64,000 bases of DNA from Coprinellus micaceus (lineage: Eukaryota > Basidiomycota > Agaricomycetes > Agaricales > Psathyrellaceae): positions 992,001 through 1,056,000 of the forward strand of contig OX596339.1 of NCBI GenBank assembly GCA_951394405.1, in the 5' to 3' direction. A program made the translations under genes and the position numbers. Shown piece by piece: positions 10,064-21,133 of this stretch. The notes under the pieces are model-generated. The model was given only the letters and a program-made list of their open reading frames with translations. It did no database searches and had not been told where the DNA came from. The number at the start of each line of letters is the position of its first letter. Position 1 is the first letter of the stretch.

Positions 10064-12592
10064 ATGGCTTCGGTAGACACTGCAGGCTCGGCTGACGCTG
10101 CGTTCGGTGAACCACCGTCGCGTATTGCCCGCTACGATGAAGTGTGAGTCGCTCTTGCAGCCTGTGCCACCGTACTCCAGTCTGACACGTTGCGCACAGC
10201 TTTGATATGTATGTCTTGGATTCGTCACAATGTGTATCTTCTTAAACCCTGAATATTGAATCGTTGGCCAGGCGGAAGCGAGCCACAGTGTACCGAAAGA
10301 CTAACAACGCCGACCTTGCGAAGCATAACCAGAAGCTTAAGAAGAAGAATCCTGTCCTCGTCGTCCGGCGCGTGTTCGACCATAAAGGACGCCATACTAC
10401 GACCCAGGTGGACCTCAAGAACCGGAAGCTAGCGACATTCCTTCAAGGGATATACGAGGGAATTGAAGGTGTTGACGTTTCCCGCAATCCTCCCTGGGTA
10501 AGTGATGGTGCTCCAGCCTAAGGAACGGAGATAATTCACCCCTCTCAGTGCGACAGCAAGCTGCTCGCTCACTCTGCTGCAGACATTCGTGAGCGACTAA
10601 AGCAAGAGCAGACATCTGTCCAACCAGACGAAGAATTCGCTCAGGCCCTTGAAGTTGCGCTCACGTTTGTGGCAGAAGATTTTGGTTCAGGCTTCCTGGA
10701 CGCGGAAACCCTTCTGCATGGCGCCGACGTCCCTTCGATCACGTTCGACCTCCTCTGGACGCTCTTCCGCCCGGGACGCCTACTTTACGCATACGACGAA
10801 TACACAGATCAAGGCAGGATACTGAACGCCCAAACATATGAAGTCAAATGGACCCAGGAGAAGGGAACATATGCGGAAGTGCGTTCCCACATGCTCACAC
10901 ACGATGGCCAGACATTTGGGAGGGCTATCGTCCTGTTCGAATTATTACTCTTTCCTGGGACGCGGAAACTACAGGACCTGGCCGTCTACCCCCTCGACTT
11001 TTACCCAAAGCACATCGAGCTCAAACAGCAAGCTCTGACACGGGGCCGCAAGTTTGTTGGGATGATGCGACAACAGAGCACGTTCCATGAGATTGCCGAA
11101 GGGCCAGCACTGTACGAGGTGCGGAATCCAGATGACTGGAGGTTTGAGCGACGTCGCTTTACTGTGAGTAGACCTTTGAAAATATATTAGGCCTCTTTCC
11201 GTTGCTCACCATTACCTCTAGACATATGGCCGGGTTATGATTGACCCAAACTCGTACCGGACCTGGCAACACGGCGCAGACTCTATCATAAATGTACCAG
11301 TCATCTATCGTCTGGATCCATCCTCACTTAGTGAAACGGAGTACATGCTCTGCACTCCAATCGTAACCGGATTCTCCTTCACCACGAAACAATGGGGTAT
11401 GATTCTGGTGACTATATCCTCTCATTAGCTGACCAGCGGCTTTTTTCGAACTATGTAGGTGGCTATGCTCTCGACAGGCTCACCGATATCAAATGGTCCT
11501 CCAAGCCTTTCGATTCTTTGGTTTTGGATCCTAGGACGAAGGACCTTGTGCTGTCAATGGTGAAGCAACATCGAGAAGGCCTTTCCAACTTTGACGATAT
11601 CATCAAGGGTAAAGGGAAGGGACTGATTGGACTGCTTTGTGGCCCACCGGGGTGCGGAAAGACGCTCACAGCAGAAGCCGTTGCTGAGGTGTGTGCCATC
11701 GTGCTCGCAGGAGGCCGTTATGCTTATCACTGTGTTTATAGGCCACTAACTGCCCTCTTTATTCCCTCTCCGCAGGAGAGCTCGGAACGAAGTTCGATAA
11801 CGTTGAGTCTAAACTGACACAAGTACTCGAACTCGCGCACAAATGGAAGGCAGTTGTATTACTCGACGAGGCGGACGTGTTTTTGGCACAAAGGGACAGC
11901 AGCGACATCATAAGGAACGCCCTCGTGTCGATCTTCCTCCGCAAGCTCGAGTATTACCAAGGCATCCTAATTCTCACCACCAACTTAATATCTCAGTGTG
12001 ATATAGCTTTTGAAAGTGAGTATCCGCTCTACTAGGCCCCGCAGTGCCAGGGGTTCTGACCAACAGCCAGGCCGTATCCATTTCACAATCCATTACCCTT
12101 TGCTCGAGAGAGAATCAAGGCGGCAGATTTGGAAGACGTTCATCCTACAGACATCCGGTAAGGATCGTCTGTCCGAGAAGGATATTGACGAACTCAGCAA
12201 AATTCCTCTGAATGGTCGCCAGGTATGTCCTCGATCCAACTCAAAGGCATGAAATGACTGAATGACCCTCTGTGTGATACCAGATCAAGAACAGTGTATC
12301 GGTGGCCCATTCGTTTGCCTCAGGCGCAAGCGTCCTCCTTTCCAAGGACCACATCGACACCGTTCTTAAAGTGATGCGGGACTGGGAGAAGGCAAAGACT
12401 GGACGAACGGCTCCCTCAGAGTTCAACGCCGGAGATTTAACCCTATTAGGTACGTCTCGCGTTTTCCCCCTGTATCAGCGGTATTCGAATCTGACCGCCT
12501 ATCTCTGGCCAGCTGTCGCTATCCTCGGCTTCGCTATCGTTGGTGCCATGTTCATTTCATGGGCTTTGCTTCGAATGGCGGGATGGATATGA
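10064..12592 (+). CDS. AAA ATPase with DUF7025-like N-terminal region and C-terminal membrane anchor (669 aa)
   Basis: My exons: 10064-10143, 10200-10208, 10272-10497, 10549-11163, 11222-11396, 11459-11690, 11741-12015, 12071-12222, 12284-12449, 12513-12592; phases agree. The N-terminal half has TFDLLWTLFRPGRLLY, typical of fungal DUF7025-AAA proteins. The ATPase core has Walker A GPPGCGKT (430-437), SAGELGT, Walker B VVLLDEAD (484-491), SRIH after an arginine-finger region, and sensor-2-like NGRQIKN. The last 26 residues (AVAILGFAIVG...) are hydrophobic and probably a tail anchor. Exon 2 is only 9 nt; skipping it stays in frame. The final intron (12450-12512) is 63 nt, in frame and stop-free, so retention would add 21 residues. 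Substrate is unknown. It converges with the NACHT gene 73 bp away. Confidence 0.85.
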
Positions 12593-12665
12593 TAGGCGAC
12601 TGGCAAACTTTGACTATATCACTACTTGTATGATATTGAGTACCGACCAAGTGTATACCCTGGTA

Positions 12666-15600
12666 TCAGAAGTAATACGGCTCCACTATATGAACACGGG
12701 AGCCTGTCAGTAACATGGCCGTGAGGGGAGGACCAACGCAACTCACGATCACAGTCGTCTTCCGGGTTGAATATCTCCGCGCCGTCCATCCGCTTGTAAA
12801 GCTGCCCACTCCCAGACCCCTTCGTTATCTTGGCGCGAGCCCTCGAGTCTGTCCATTCTCCCAGATCCTTCTCCTCGTCCAAGTAGCATATGACTGGATC
12901 CTCGAACGATAAAGTTGGGCGGAAAACTTCAACGCCCAAAAGTTGCAGGGTATCGCAAGAATGTTCCGTCCGCGGTTTGCTCGTGGGGACCGCCAAGACG
13001 CTCGCGTCATAGCCGACGATGACCTTCGCAGGGCTCGGGTCAGTTGGCTCTAACCCGTCAGCTTCAGATGGTTTGGAAGGGAAGAACTGCACGGAGCGCT
13101 GCTTGCAAGTATTGGGCAAGAACACGACCTTCTCCGGTGCCAGGACTGGCTGGGAGTCTTCCTCGTACTCGTCGTCGTCGAGGTCCCTCGCCGCTTTCCC
13201 GTCGTTGGCTTCTCGTCTGAAGAGGTGGATGCGCCACACTTGTAGCATTTTCCAGCTCCCCGTGAGGTAAAGATGCTCCCGGGTCCATGTGAAGCTGAAC
13301 GGAAGTTGTTTGGTATCGATTCCTTTGGCCTCTTTGAGGTCGACCCGGACTACGTGTATCAGCTTTGGAGGTGATCGTGTGGTCTTCTTCGCAGAGAGCC
13401 GGTACGTCGCGAGCAGGAGGGCGACTTGCAAGGGAGGGAGTGGCGTATTGTCTTCCTTGGCTTTTACAAGTGCCTTGGGATCTGGTCTGAAGCCCTCCAG
13501 TGCCGCAATATGTATGTATTGCCCACAACTCGAGAAGACGCATTGGACGGATATGAAACGACTTGGGACTGGCGATGGGTCACAGTAAGCGAGTGTTCGC
13601 ATAGTGAAAATCCTAGAACATACCAAGGGTTGTGGACGGCCGCAGGCTGAGCGTGAATGATCGCTTGACCTTATAGTCTACGAACAGAATGTCCCCGTCT
13701 CCCAGAGGCCAGACAACGAGGGGCTGTGTCGGATGGAACGCAAGAGGGGAGCAGTAGACCTTGCAACGTATAGGGACCTCCTTCTTGAATACGCGTGCTG
13801 GAGTTTCCCCGACGCTCCAAATGGTAATTGTCGCGTGCGGCTTCGAATGACATGGTGTGTGGTTCCCAAAATACCGAGGAAGGTCGTCCCAGTTATCCTC
13901 GTCGTCTTCTCCTGCCACCCCTTTCCTTGGGGCCGGCTCTTTCTTGGCATCCTCCTCTTCATCAGAATCGCTCGAGTCGGTGTCGCTATCCACCACCAAA
14001 CCACCGTCGGGAGCAGCTCTCCAATATTGACTTGCCCCTCCTGCGTAGCTACGGTCTTCATCCTCAGAATCGTCCGAATAGTAGTATTGCGCATCTCCCC
14101 CAGGATTTACCAAGACGTCTTGGAAGCGGTCGTCATCCGAGAAGTCTGAGCTGCCTTCACTGACGCTATCGTCTTCGCTCGCATACTCCATGTCGCTATC
14201 ATCCTGGACAGCGTACTGTACTCCCTCCTCATCTGAATCCAAGCAGACGATATGATCGGCATCTGCGTAGCCATCGTCGTCCGAATCTACGGCGTTAATC
14301 CCATCGCTGTCTGAATCTTCGTGCAAGTAGCCCAAACCGGCGTCGAGGTCCTTATCCGATATCTTCGTCCGACTCGCCGTGATCAACAACGACCCATGGC
14401 ACGCAACCTCCTCGATATATCGAAGCTTGCGATTGGTCATTCCGGTGTGAAGTCCAACGACAGGGCGGAAGCTGCCCGTCTCGTTCTTTGTAAAGATCTT
14501 GCTCCCAATCCTCATAACCTGGCCTTCAGAAGCGAAGGCCGCAAGGCCAACCCTGTCGCACCGAGTATAAGGATTTGTTGGGTTGGCAATGTAGAGGTCG
14601 AGATCGAAGGTGTTCGCAGCGAAACAGAGAGTCTGCGACTTTTGCAGCGCGGGCGCAGCATTGTCCACAAGCTTCCACGTCTCAATGAGGCACTCCAATG
14701 TTGCCAATACCATGACGTGTTCGAGCGTAGGTGGCGCGTCCGTTTTTTCTATGGGGAGATCCGTGAGGCTGTCACCAACTCCCGTCAGACTGGATGTCGA
14801 TGATCCAAACGGTGGCACTCACTAGATCCGTAAGGTGTACATAAAATCGCCTGCCTTGTCCACAAGGTCCGTGAAATAGATGCAAGTTGCTGGTTGCTGA
14901 CGCTGTACATGTGGCCCATCGACCGATATTGGGAAGCTCGACATCGAGCTCTGCCTGTCCTTCAGGAAGTGATTATCTCCTAGCGCTCTCGTCCATATAT
15001 GATGCAACTCTCCAATATACGAAGCCCGAGGCTCCTCTGACAAACCGTCGTCGTGCTCTCCTAGACATAGTAGATATCTCCACTGGCGCAGAAAACTGCG
15101 ATACTGGATCCAAATCTTGAAGCCGTCGTCCGAATGCATGAACCACAAGGGAAAAACCCTGCGCAAGTGGGTTGGCAAAAGCTCGCCCTTGGAGACTACT
15201 GTCATCTTAGAGAACTGGAACTGCACCCATATCGACTGGACTTGAACGATTGTCCAGAAGTTTGGGGACTTGACGAAGGCGATGACCTGCGGGAGAAGCG
15301 CGTTTTGCCGCTTCCCATCGGCTATGCTGTCCAAATGCTTGTCCCAATACTTGGAGGCATAGATAAGGAAGCGACCCTCCATGACTGGCGTCCCACTAGA
15401 ATCGACCCAGTGTTCATCTTGCTTCGTCAGTAGGGTGGCGAATCGGGACTGGGATAGGTAGGTCAAGCACGCGGCGAAAGGCGTTTCTGGGCAAATGTAA
15501 ATGCGGTCGTTGTCTGAAGGGCTCGGGCACATGACCATGCGATGGCTGAAGAAGAAATCCCTAACGGTGGAGTGTATGAGGCGGCAAACATGCTGGTTTT

Positions 15601-16985
15601 CGCGATCGCTTCCCGTGGTTGAACCATCTTGCCCGGGAGTGGGGACGAGCTCAATGAAGGGCTGGAAGACCTCCATCAAGTGGTCTTTGTATGGCTTGGC
15701 CTCTGGATTGAAAACGAGCTGGCCCTTGCTGGAAAGCGCCCAAAGTGCGTCCCAAAGTTCGCAAAATCGAAGTGGGCGCTTTGCGAAGACGATGAGCGAG
15801 AACACTTGGCTGCAACGATGGTTAGGGTCGCTGGACGACGGCCTTAATTCAAAGTGCTCACCTCGCGAGTGAGCGCAAGTGTGGTGGAAAGCTGTCGAAT
15901 ATTCTGGCATAGTACTCGTTCAAGCTCGAGGGGAACCCATCTTGTACGAAGCCCTTGATAGCCGACAAGGACGGGAGTTTCTTGAGCTCGTCCACCATCA
16001 ATGTCGCCCACATGAAGCTGGTTTCCGCGCTTCCCTCCAGTTGTTCCAGAATCATGTCTTGGTCGTGCTTGCCAGGCCCCTTTATTTGAGGGACAGACTT
16101 TGAAAGGAAGAGCATGATATCACGCCGAGCATGAGGCGAAAGGTCGATCTCGGAATGCTTCACGAGCTCTGCCCGAATCTCTGCCCGTTTCTGGCTGCTG
16201 ACCCACACCCGAACATGCTGGGGCAGTTCCACCGCCATCTGAATAACGAAGCTCAGAATAGCCCCGACTCCCTCACCCCACCGCGTTGAAGACGCCAGCT
16301 CCTCGTCGAGTCCATCCAGCAGAAAGTACACGACAGAACTGGAAGAGCGCGCTACAAGATGCTTGATGATATTCCGCACATACTCGGGTTTCCTGAGCTG
16401 TAAAGCCGCAGCTGAGATGATCGAGAGGGGAAGAGGGGGGATGTCAGAAAAGGTGACCGAATCGACGTCGAGGAGTTGGCACGCGAGCATGGAAAGGATC
16501 TCGATCTCCTTGTGTTGTCGCGCAAAGTCACAAAAGTGATATGCGAGCGTCGGTTTGGTGGGCGCTTGCTCCAGATCCTGGATGACTTGAGAGCACAATA
16601 TCGACTTCCCCGACCCTGGTGGGCCATGGACCCAAAGAACAGGGTTTACTTCTGGCGCTCCATCGCGCCATTCCCCGAATGTGGAGTCTCCAAACATCCA
16701 TCGACACGTTCCCTCGGCGGTCTTGCTGAGGTTCTGCTTATGGCGACTGGCGTAGTACGGCTCATGATTGAAATTCTGCGAGAGTCGGGAGTGAAAGTCG
16801 AGGAATTCGCGTCCTAGAAGGAAAACTGTCAGAAAGTCGGACAGAAAAGCATCGACGTGACCCATACTCTCGTCCTTGAGACCCATGTGGTTCACGATAT
16901 AGTTCCCCTGCACATTATTGACGGTCGCCTCATGTATCGAGAAGCTGTGGGCACCTTGGAACGTTGAAAAGGTGTTGGGTGCCAT
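12666..16985 (-). CDS. NACHT-domain STAND NTPase with beta-propeller-like C-terminal half (1347 aa)
   Basis: Exons (5' to 3'): 16985-16868, 16813-15862, 15809-14823, 14768-13624, 13568-12747, 12685-12666; introns are 52-61 nt and phases agree. The short N-terminal segment (MAPNTFSTFQGAHSF...NNVQGNYIVN) precedes the NACHT module: Walker A GPPGSGKS (~103-110), Walker B VVYFLLDGLDEE (~200-211), then helical/winged-helix sequence with RLIHSTVRDFFF. The second half has WD-like strands (AFHPTQPLVVW, FSSCGQYIHIA) interrupted by very acidic Asp/Glu inserts. Such NLR-like proteins act in fungal non-self recognition and programmed death; that role here is inferred. The 54 nt first intron is stop-free and in frame, so its status is uncertain. 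If the last intron is retained, the stop is at 12622. Confidence 0.83.
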
Positions 16986-17609
16986 TCTAGGCTCTTGTGT
17001 GGGTGTTGGTGGGTGTACAAGGAAGGCAGGTCCCGCACTGCACAGCACCCTCTTTTGGACTCCATAAGCGCCCGGAGGCTGTCGGGTGTGTCATAATGCG
17101 AAGGCAGTGGAGAAACTGGGTGCTGGACAAGTATGCGGAGAAACACTGAGCAGAGCAAGGGCAGGAATATGTATGTCCAACAGTGAGGGATGGTGGTGGT
17201 TCCTGGCCAAGAAACGTGGCCATCAGTTTTAGCGCGCCTGCGCGTCAATCCCGCCCTCGTTGAACCGGAAGGGAATGTTATTGATGGGAGTCAAGAATGT
17301 GTGAGGTACTGAAACTAGTGAAGCCCATTGGCATCGGAGAGGGAAGGGAGTACAATGGAATGAAAACAACATAGAAAGCAGTGGAAACAACAACGGTCAT
17401 GAAAGGCCTAAAGCAAAACAGGAACGATAGCAAAATGAAGAGGGAAGCGCCGGACGAAGGCATTCGGTCCAAGCACAGCACGGCGAACTGTAACAACAGG
17501 GATACAGGAAGCAGACCAAGGCGTCGAGTTCATGCATGGCAAAAAAAACCTTCAAAATCACTGAAGCAGACGATAGGATCGCGAACTTGACGAGAACTTC
17601 CTCAGCAGA
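16986..17609. other. Intergenic region, NACHT promoter and Ecm11-like 3' flank
   Basis: This 624 bp lies between two minus-strand genes. I see no further gene, repeat or RNA. Confidence 0.5.
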
Positions 17610-19394
17610 TCATTTGAGAACGTTCCTACTCTCCTCGAGGACCCTCTGCCTCGCAATCTCAAGCGACTGCTTCCTATCTTCCAGCACCTCGCCATAGTTG
17701 GATAGTTTCGTCTCCAAGCCGGCGTAGAACCTGAGCTGCTCCGTCATTTTCTCTTTGGCCTGAGGTGGTCAATATGAGACGAGCGAAGGCAGGTGGTCAG
17801 CAACAGGAGAGAGTGGGGAGGAAGGAGGAACCGTACGAGATCGAGCATTGCCATATACTTCGCTGCCAGTTCTATTATTATTCAACTCAACGTCAGCCGG
17901 TCACTCTTAACAAACAACGAGCGCTTCGAAGTCGTGCATCTCACCGTCAGATCCCGCCATCCACTCCTCCAAGGAACAGCTGCTCCACCTCTCGACAAGC
18001 TGTTCATACGCCTCCATACGGTCCCGAACCAACTCGTCCACATCAAGCTTCATAATCATGCTCAACTCGCTCGATGCAGGGGCGTGGTCGTACCCAGCAG
18101 GTTCCTGGGAAGCACCCAATTCGTATGCGCTCCTGCCATGCCCTTGACCGTGCTGGTTATTCTGGCCTTGGGGAAATATGTTCTCCTGCTGATGGGCCCG
18201 AAAAACAGCGCCATTAGTGGATGTTCGGTGGAAGTGTGTGACTAGGGGGGAGAAACAAACCTCAGCAGACTGCCCACGCGCGCTCCCTGGCCCCTTCCCC
18301 GTATTCGTCCTCTTAGGCACAGGCATCCCATACGGGCTCCCTTGCATACTCTTATCTGCCTGCTCCCGGTTTCTCTTCCTGCCCGCAAGCTGCTGCCTCG
18401 CAGCTCCAGCTCCTTGGCCAACTCCTGGGCCCCCACCGCCACCGCACTGTTGCTGAAAGACCCTACCATGCTCGTTGATTCCATGACCAGGAAGGACAAA
18501 CTCATGCTGCCCACGCTCAGCGTACTGAGCTCCAGTACCACCGATCGCCTTGCCGCTCGAGTCAATTATGACGCGCCTTGGGCCACTGTCCAAGCCAGAG
18601 AGTATACCAGAAGTATCCTTCTTTCCGTTGCCGTTGGGCCCGAACCTGTCCTCATCGTTATCGTCGGCGTCCTCAACGTACGTCTCATTTGTGCTGCCTG
18701 AGGTGTCTCCAGAGGGTCCAGAGGTGAACGAGGACCTAAATCGTGCCTGGGCCTGGTGTTGTTCGTCGTTTCCACTGGGTATATGCGCCTCATTCGCACT
18801 CTGTCCAGGCATAGCAGGGGTCTTGAACCCAGAAAAGGCTGGAGTAGCGTCGAAAGCTCCGATTCCGTCCAGGATAGGCGTAGGAGGCGCGATAGGAACG
18901 GGGGCCATAATCTTCGGCGCCGAGCCAGACTCCCTCCTCGCGAAGGCATTCTTGTTTCCAAACGGATTATTGCTCATCCTAGCCGAACCGCCGTTACCAC
19001 TGCCGTTGTTGGGAGTTCCAAACGCTGGAGGGTGAGGGACCTTCATAGAGGGGCCTTCCGATAGCCTTGGCTTCAAGGGAGTCCCAGTGCCGATGTTGCC
19101 TTGAGCTTGGCGTGCATGAGGATCCGCCGTCGCCGGACGAGGGATAGCCAAAGCGTCAATCTGCTGCGCATCCAAGTTCCCAGTACCGTTGAATCCACCC
19201 GTATTTCCAGCCAGAGAGCCTCTATTCTTCTTCCTCAGTCCACCCAAGCCAGACGTGTTGAGTTTGGGAGCATTTTCGCTAGGGTTGGTTCCAGAGCCAG
19301 AATTTTCAGAAGGCCGGTTGGTGTTGCGGGTGGGCGGCCGCTCGCCACCTCCAGCGTTGCCAGCTTGGGGAAAGAAAGGAGTCCTAGCACTCAT
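17610..19394 (-). CDS. Ecm11-like protein (520 aa, four exons)
   Basis: Exons are 19394-18261, 18188-17945, 17871-17837 and 17759-17610; introns 72, 73 and 77 nt, with consistent phase. The first ~400 residues are Asn/Gly/Pro/Ser-rich and disordered. The last ~110 residues form a helical domain: LDVDELVRDRMEAYEQLV...LEEWMAGSDELAAKYMAMLDL, then AKEKMTEQLRFYAGLETKLSNYGEVLEDRKQSLEIARQRVLEESRNVLK. Position, length and pattern match the Ecm11 C-terminal domain; yeast Ecm11 is part of the synaptonemal complex central element and works in meiotic crossover control. The assignment rests on the C-terminal pattern only. The first intron (18260-18189) is in frame and stop-free. Only 35 nt of exon 3 separates the last two introns. 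Confidence 0.72.
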
Positions 19395-19828
19395 GTTGAA
19401 GATAGAGAAGAATGAGCGTGTTGTATGCGCGACGACGTCGAGGATGTGAGCGATGATGATGGTTCAGGCTCAAGAGGCAGCTGCGTGATGGCGCGCGTCG
19501 ACGCGTTCGCGTCTCTCCCAGGCGTTGAATTTCATGGTACCATTAGAGCACTAGGAGCGTATAATGAATTACATAGAACGTATGCTAAATTAAATTAAGG
19601 GGTTCACTATTTCAGGATGCGGGACGCGAGGGGTTGACGAAGTGGGGAGGTATAGCAGTCGGATCTCGGCGCGAATCCGACAAGGTATCTATCTATCCAA
19701 GGGGCATTAAGGGTCCAGCAGAGAAGAAGAGGACAAAAGGGAAGAAGCAACGTCCACAACCACACTAATACCACGGATTAACCACCACCTCCACCGTCAC
19801 ACGGCACTCAATATCTGGAAGAGTAGGG
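19395..19828. other. Intergenic region upstream of the Ecm11-like gene
   Basis: This 434 bp holds the Ecm11-like promoter and the 3' flank of the protoglobin gene. No motif stands out. Confidence 0.5.
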
Positions 19829-21133
19829 CTAAAACCGAAACCAACCCCCTCCCCCATTCTTTTTCTGCTTCTTCAAGTCGCCGTCAACGCTGGAGATACC
19901 GCCGGTCGGTGATACGGGAGGTAAATCGTCAAATGCGCTGTGTTTCCGATTATGGTGACCTTGTGAGCTCCCCGAATTCGAGCTGTGGACCGTCGAAGTT
20001 GGGAGGAAGGATGAACTACCCGTTAGCGAGGCGAGGTCATCCGAGCTGCTGAGATCGTGTTGTTGTCGGATTTGGTTGAGGCCAGCGACTTCAGTCGACC
20101 GCACAGCGTAGTGGCGCGTGAAGAGGTCGTTTTGGATCCAGGTTACCTTTTGGAAGGCCCGCATGATATCGATGCGGCGGGATAGAGGGTATTCGGTGTA
20201 GGAGAGGATGATTGGGGTGAGGATGTCAAGAGTCCATGCTATGGAAGATGGAATGAGTGTCGGTGGGAGGTAGAGAAAGCATGAGCCACGAACCTAACAA
20301 CATGGCCAAGTGCATAAGGTCGACGTATAGGGGAGCCTTGCCCATGAGCTTCCGATGCTTCAGCTCGTTTTGTCCGGTGTGCATGACACCAACATGGTCT
20401 GCTCTCCAAGTCAGCAACGAGGAGTAAGTGGCAGTAGGCATCGCCACGTACCAAAATATTGCCATGTCGCAAAGTCATCGTAGTCCGATGTCACCAGCTT
20501 TTTCAAGTACACAGCAAAGGTCCTCTTCCTCATCTCGATTTGTGGGGCGTCGAGAGCCAAATGGTGCAAATCCGATAACATCCTGCCCTCATGTCCGTCC
20601 TTCCTCGGCATGAAGTAGTTTTTCGTAACGTCGTACTTGAAGAGTTGGTGGTAGACGTTATCGACGAGTTGCGGAACCATGGGGAGCAGGATGGGCTGGA
20701 AGTCGTTGAGAGCCTCGACATCGCGCTCCGTAAAGTTGACGAATTGGAGAAGGAACCTCACGCGCTCCCGGAGATTGGAGTAGAGAAGGTCTTCGTCAAA
20801 TTCGCTGTAACAGGGGTTGAGGTCGCCCGACACGTCTGGGAGGTGAACTGGACAGATGACGTCGTCGTTCTCGGAGATGTCTCGGTTTCGAGAGGTGGGA
20901 GAGGCAGGCGCTGAAGCCCATCGTTCAGTGCGAGTGTGGTTGGGGGGAGAACTATGCGAGGCAGGGCATCCACTCGAGGACGGTGTGCGCCGCGATTTGC
21001 CGCTCATGGGGCAAGTCATCTCGGGCGAGGCGAGTGCACTGGCGATGGGTGTCGTCGAGAGGGCACATCCGTCGTAAGCGCCGTGCTCGGGAATGGTCGA
21101 AGGTGTGCGATAGGTTTGCTGGTATGCTGGCAT
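19829..21133 (-). CDS. Protoglobin-domain (globin-sensor-like) protein (398 aa, three exons)
   Basis: Exons are 21133-20452, 20398-20294 and 20238-19829; introns of 53 and 55 nt, phase 1 throughout. Residues ~1-95 are Ser/Pro-rich. The middle matches the protoglobin fold: NLRERVRFLLQFVNFTERDVEALNDFQPILLPMVPQLVDNVYHQLFKYDVTKNYF, then a helix with LKKLV and YFDHVGVMHTGQNELKHR, where His234 is the likely proximal haem ligand. After AWTLDILTPIILSYTEYPLSRRIDIMRAFQKVTWIQNDL the tail is Ser/Gly-rich and ends in WFRF, with no kinase, cyclase or methyl-accepting domain. Protoglobins bind O2, CO or NO in bacteria and archaea; fungal members are known but unstudied. A gas-sensing or redox role is inferred. 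Confidence 0.82.

Noticed and set aside
12622..13626. Separate gene from the last minus-strand frame of the NACHT locus
   Set aside because: It has no proper start, and a GTATGT...CCAG intron joins it in phase to the upstream exon.
17907..18260. Uninterrupted 495-codon version of the Ecm11-like gene
   Set aside because: It reads through two introns with good signals; splicing gives the conserved helical C-terminus, while the unspliced frame ends in unrelated sequence.
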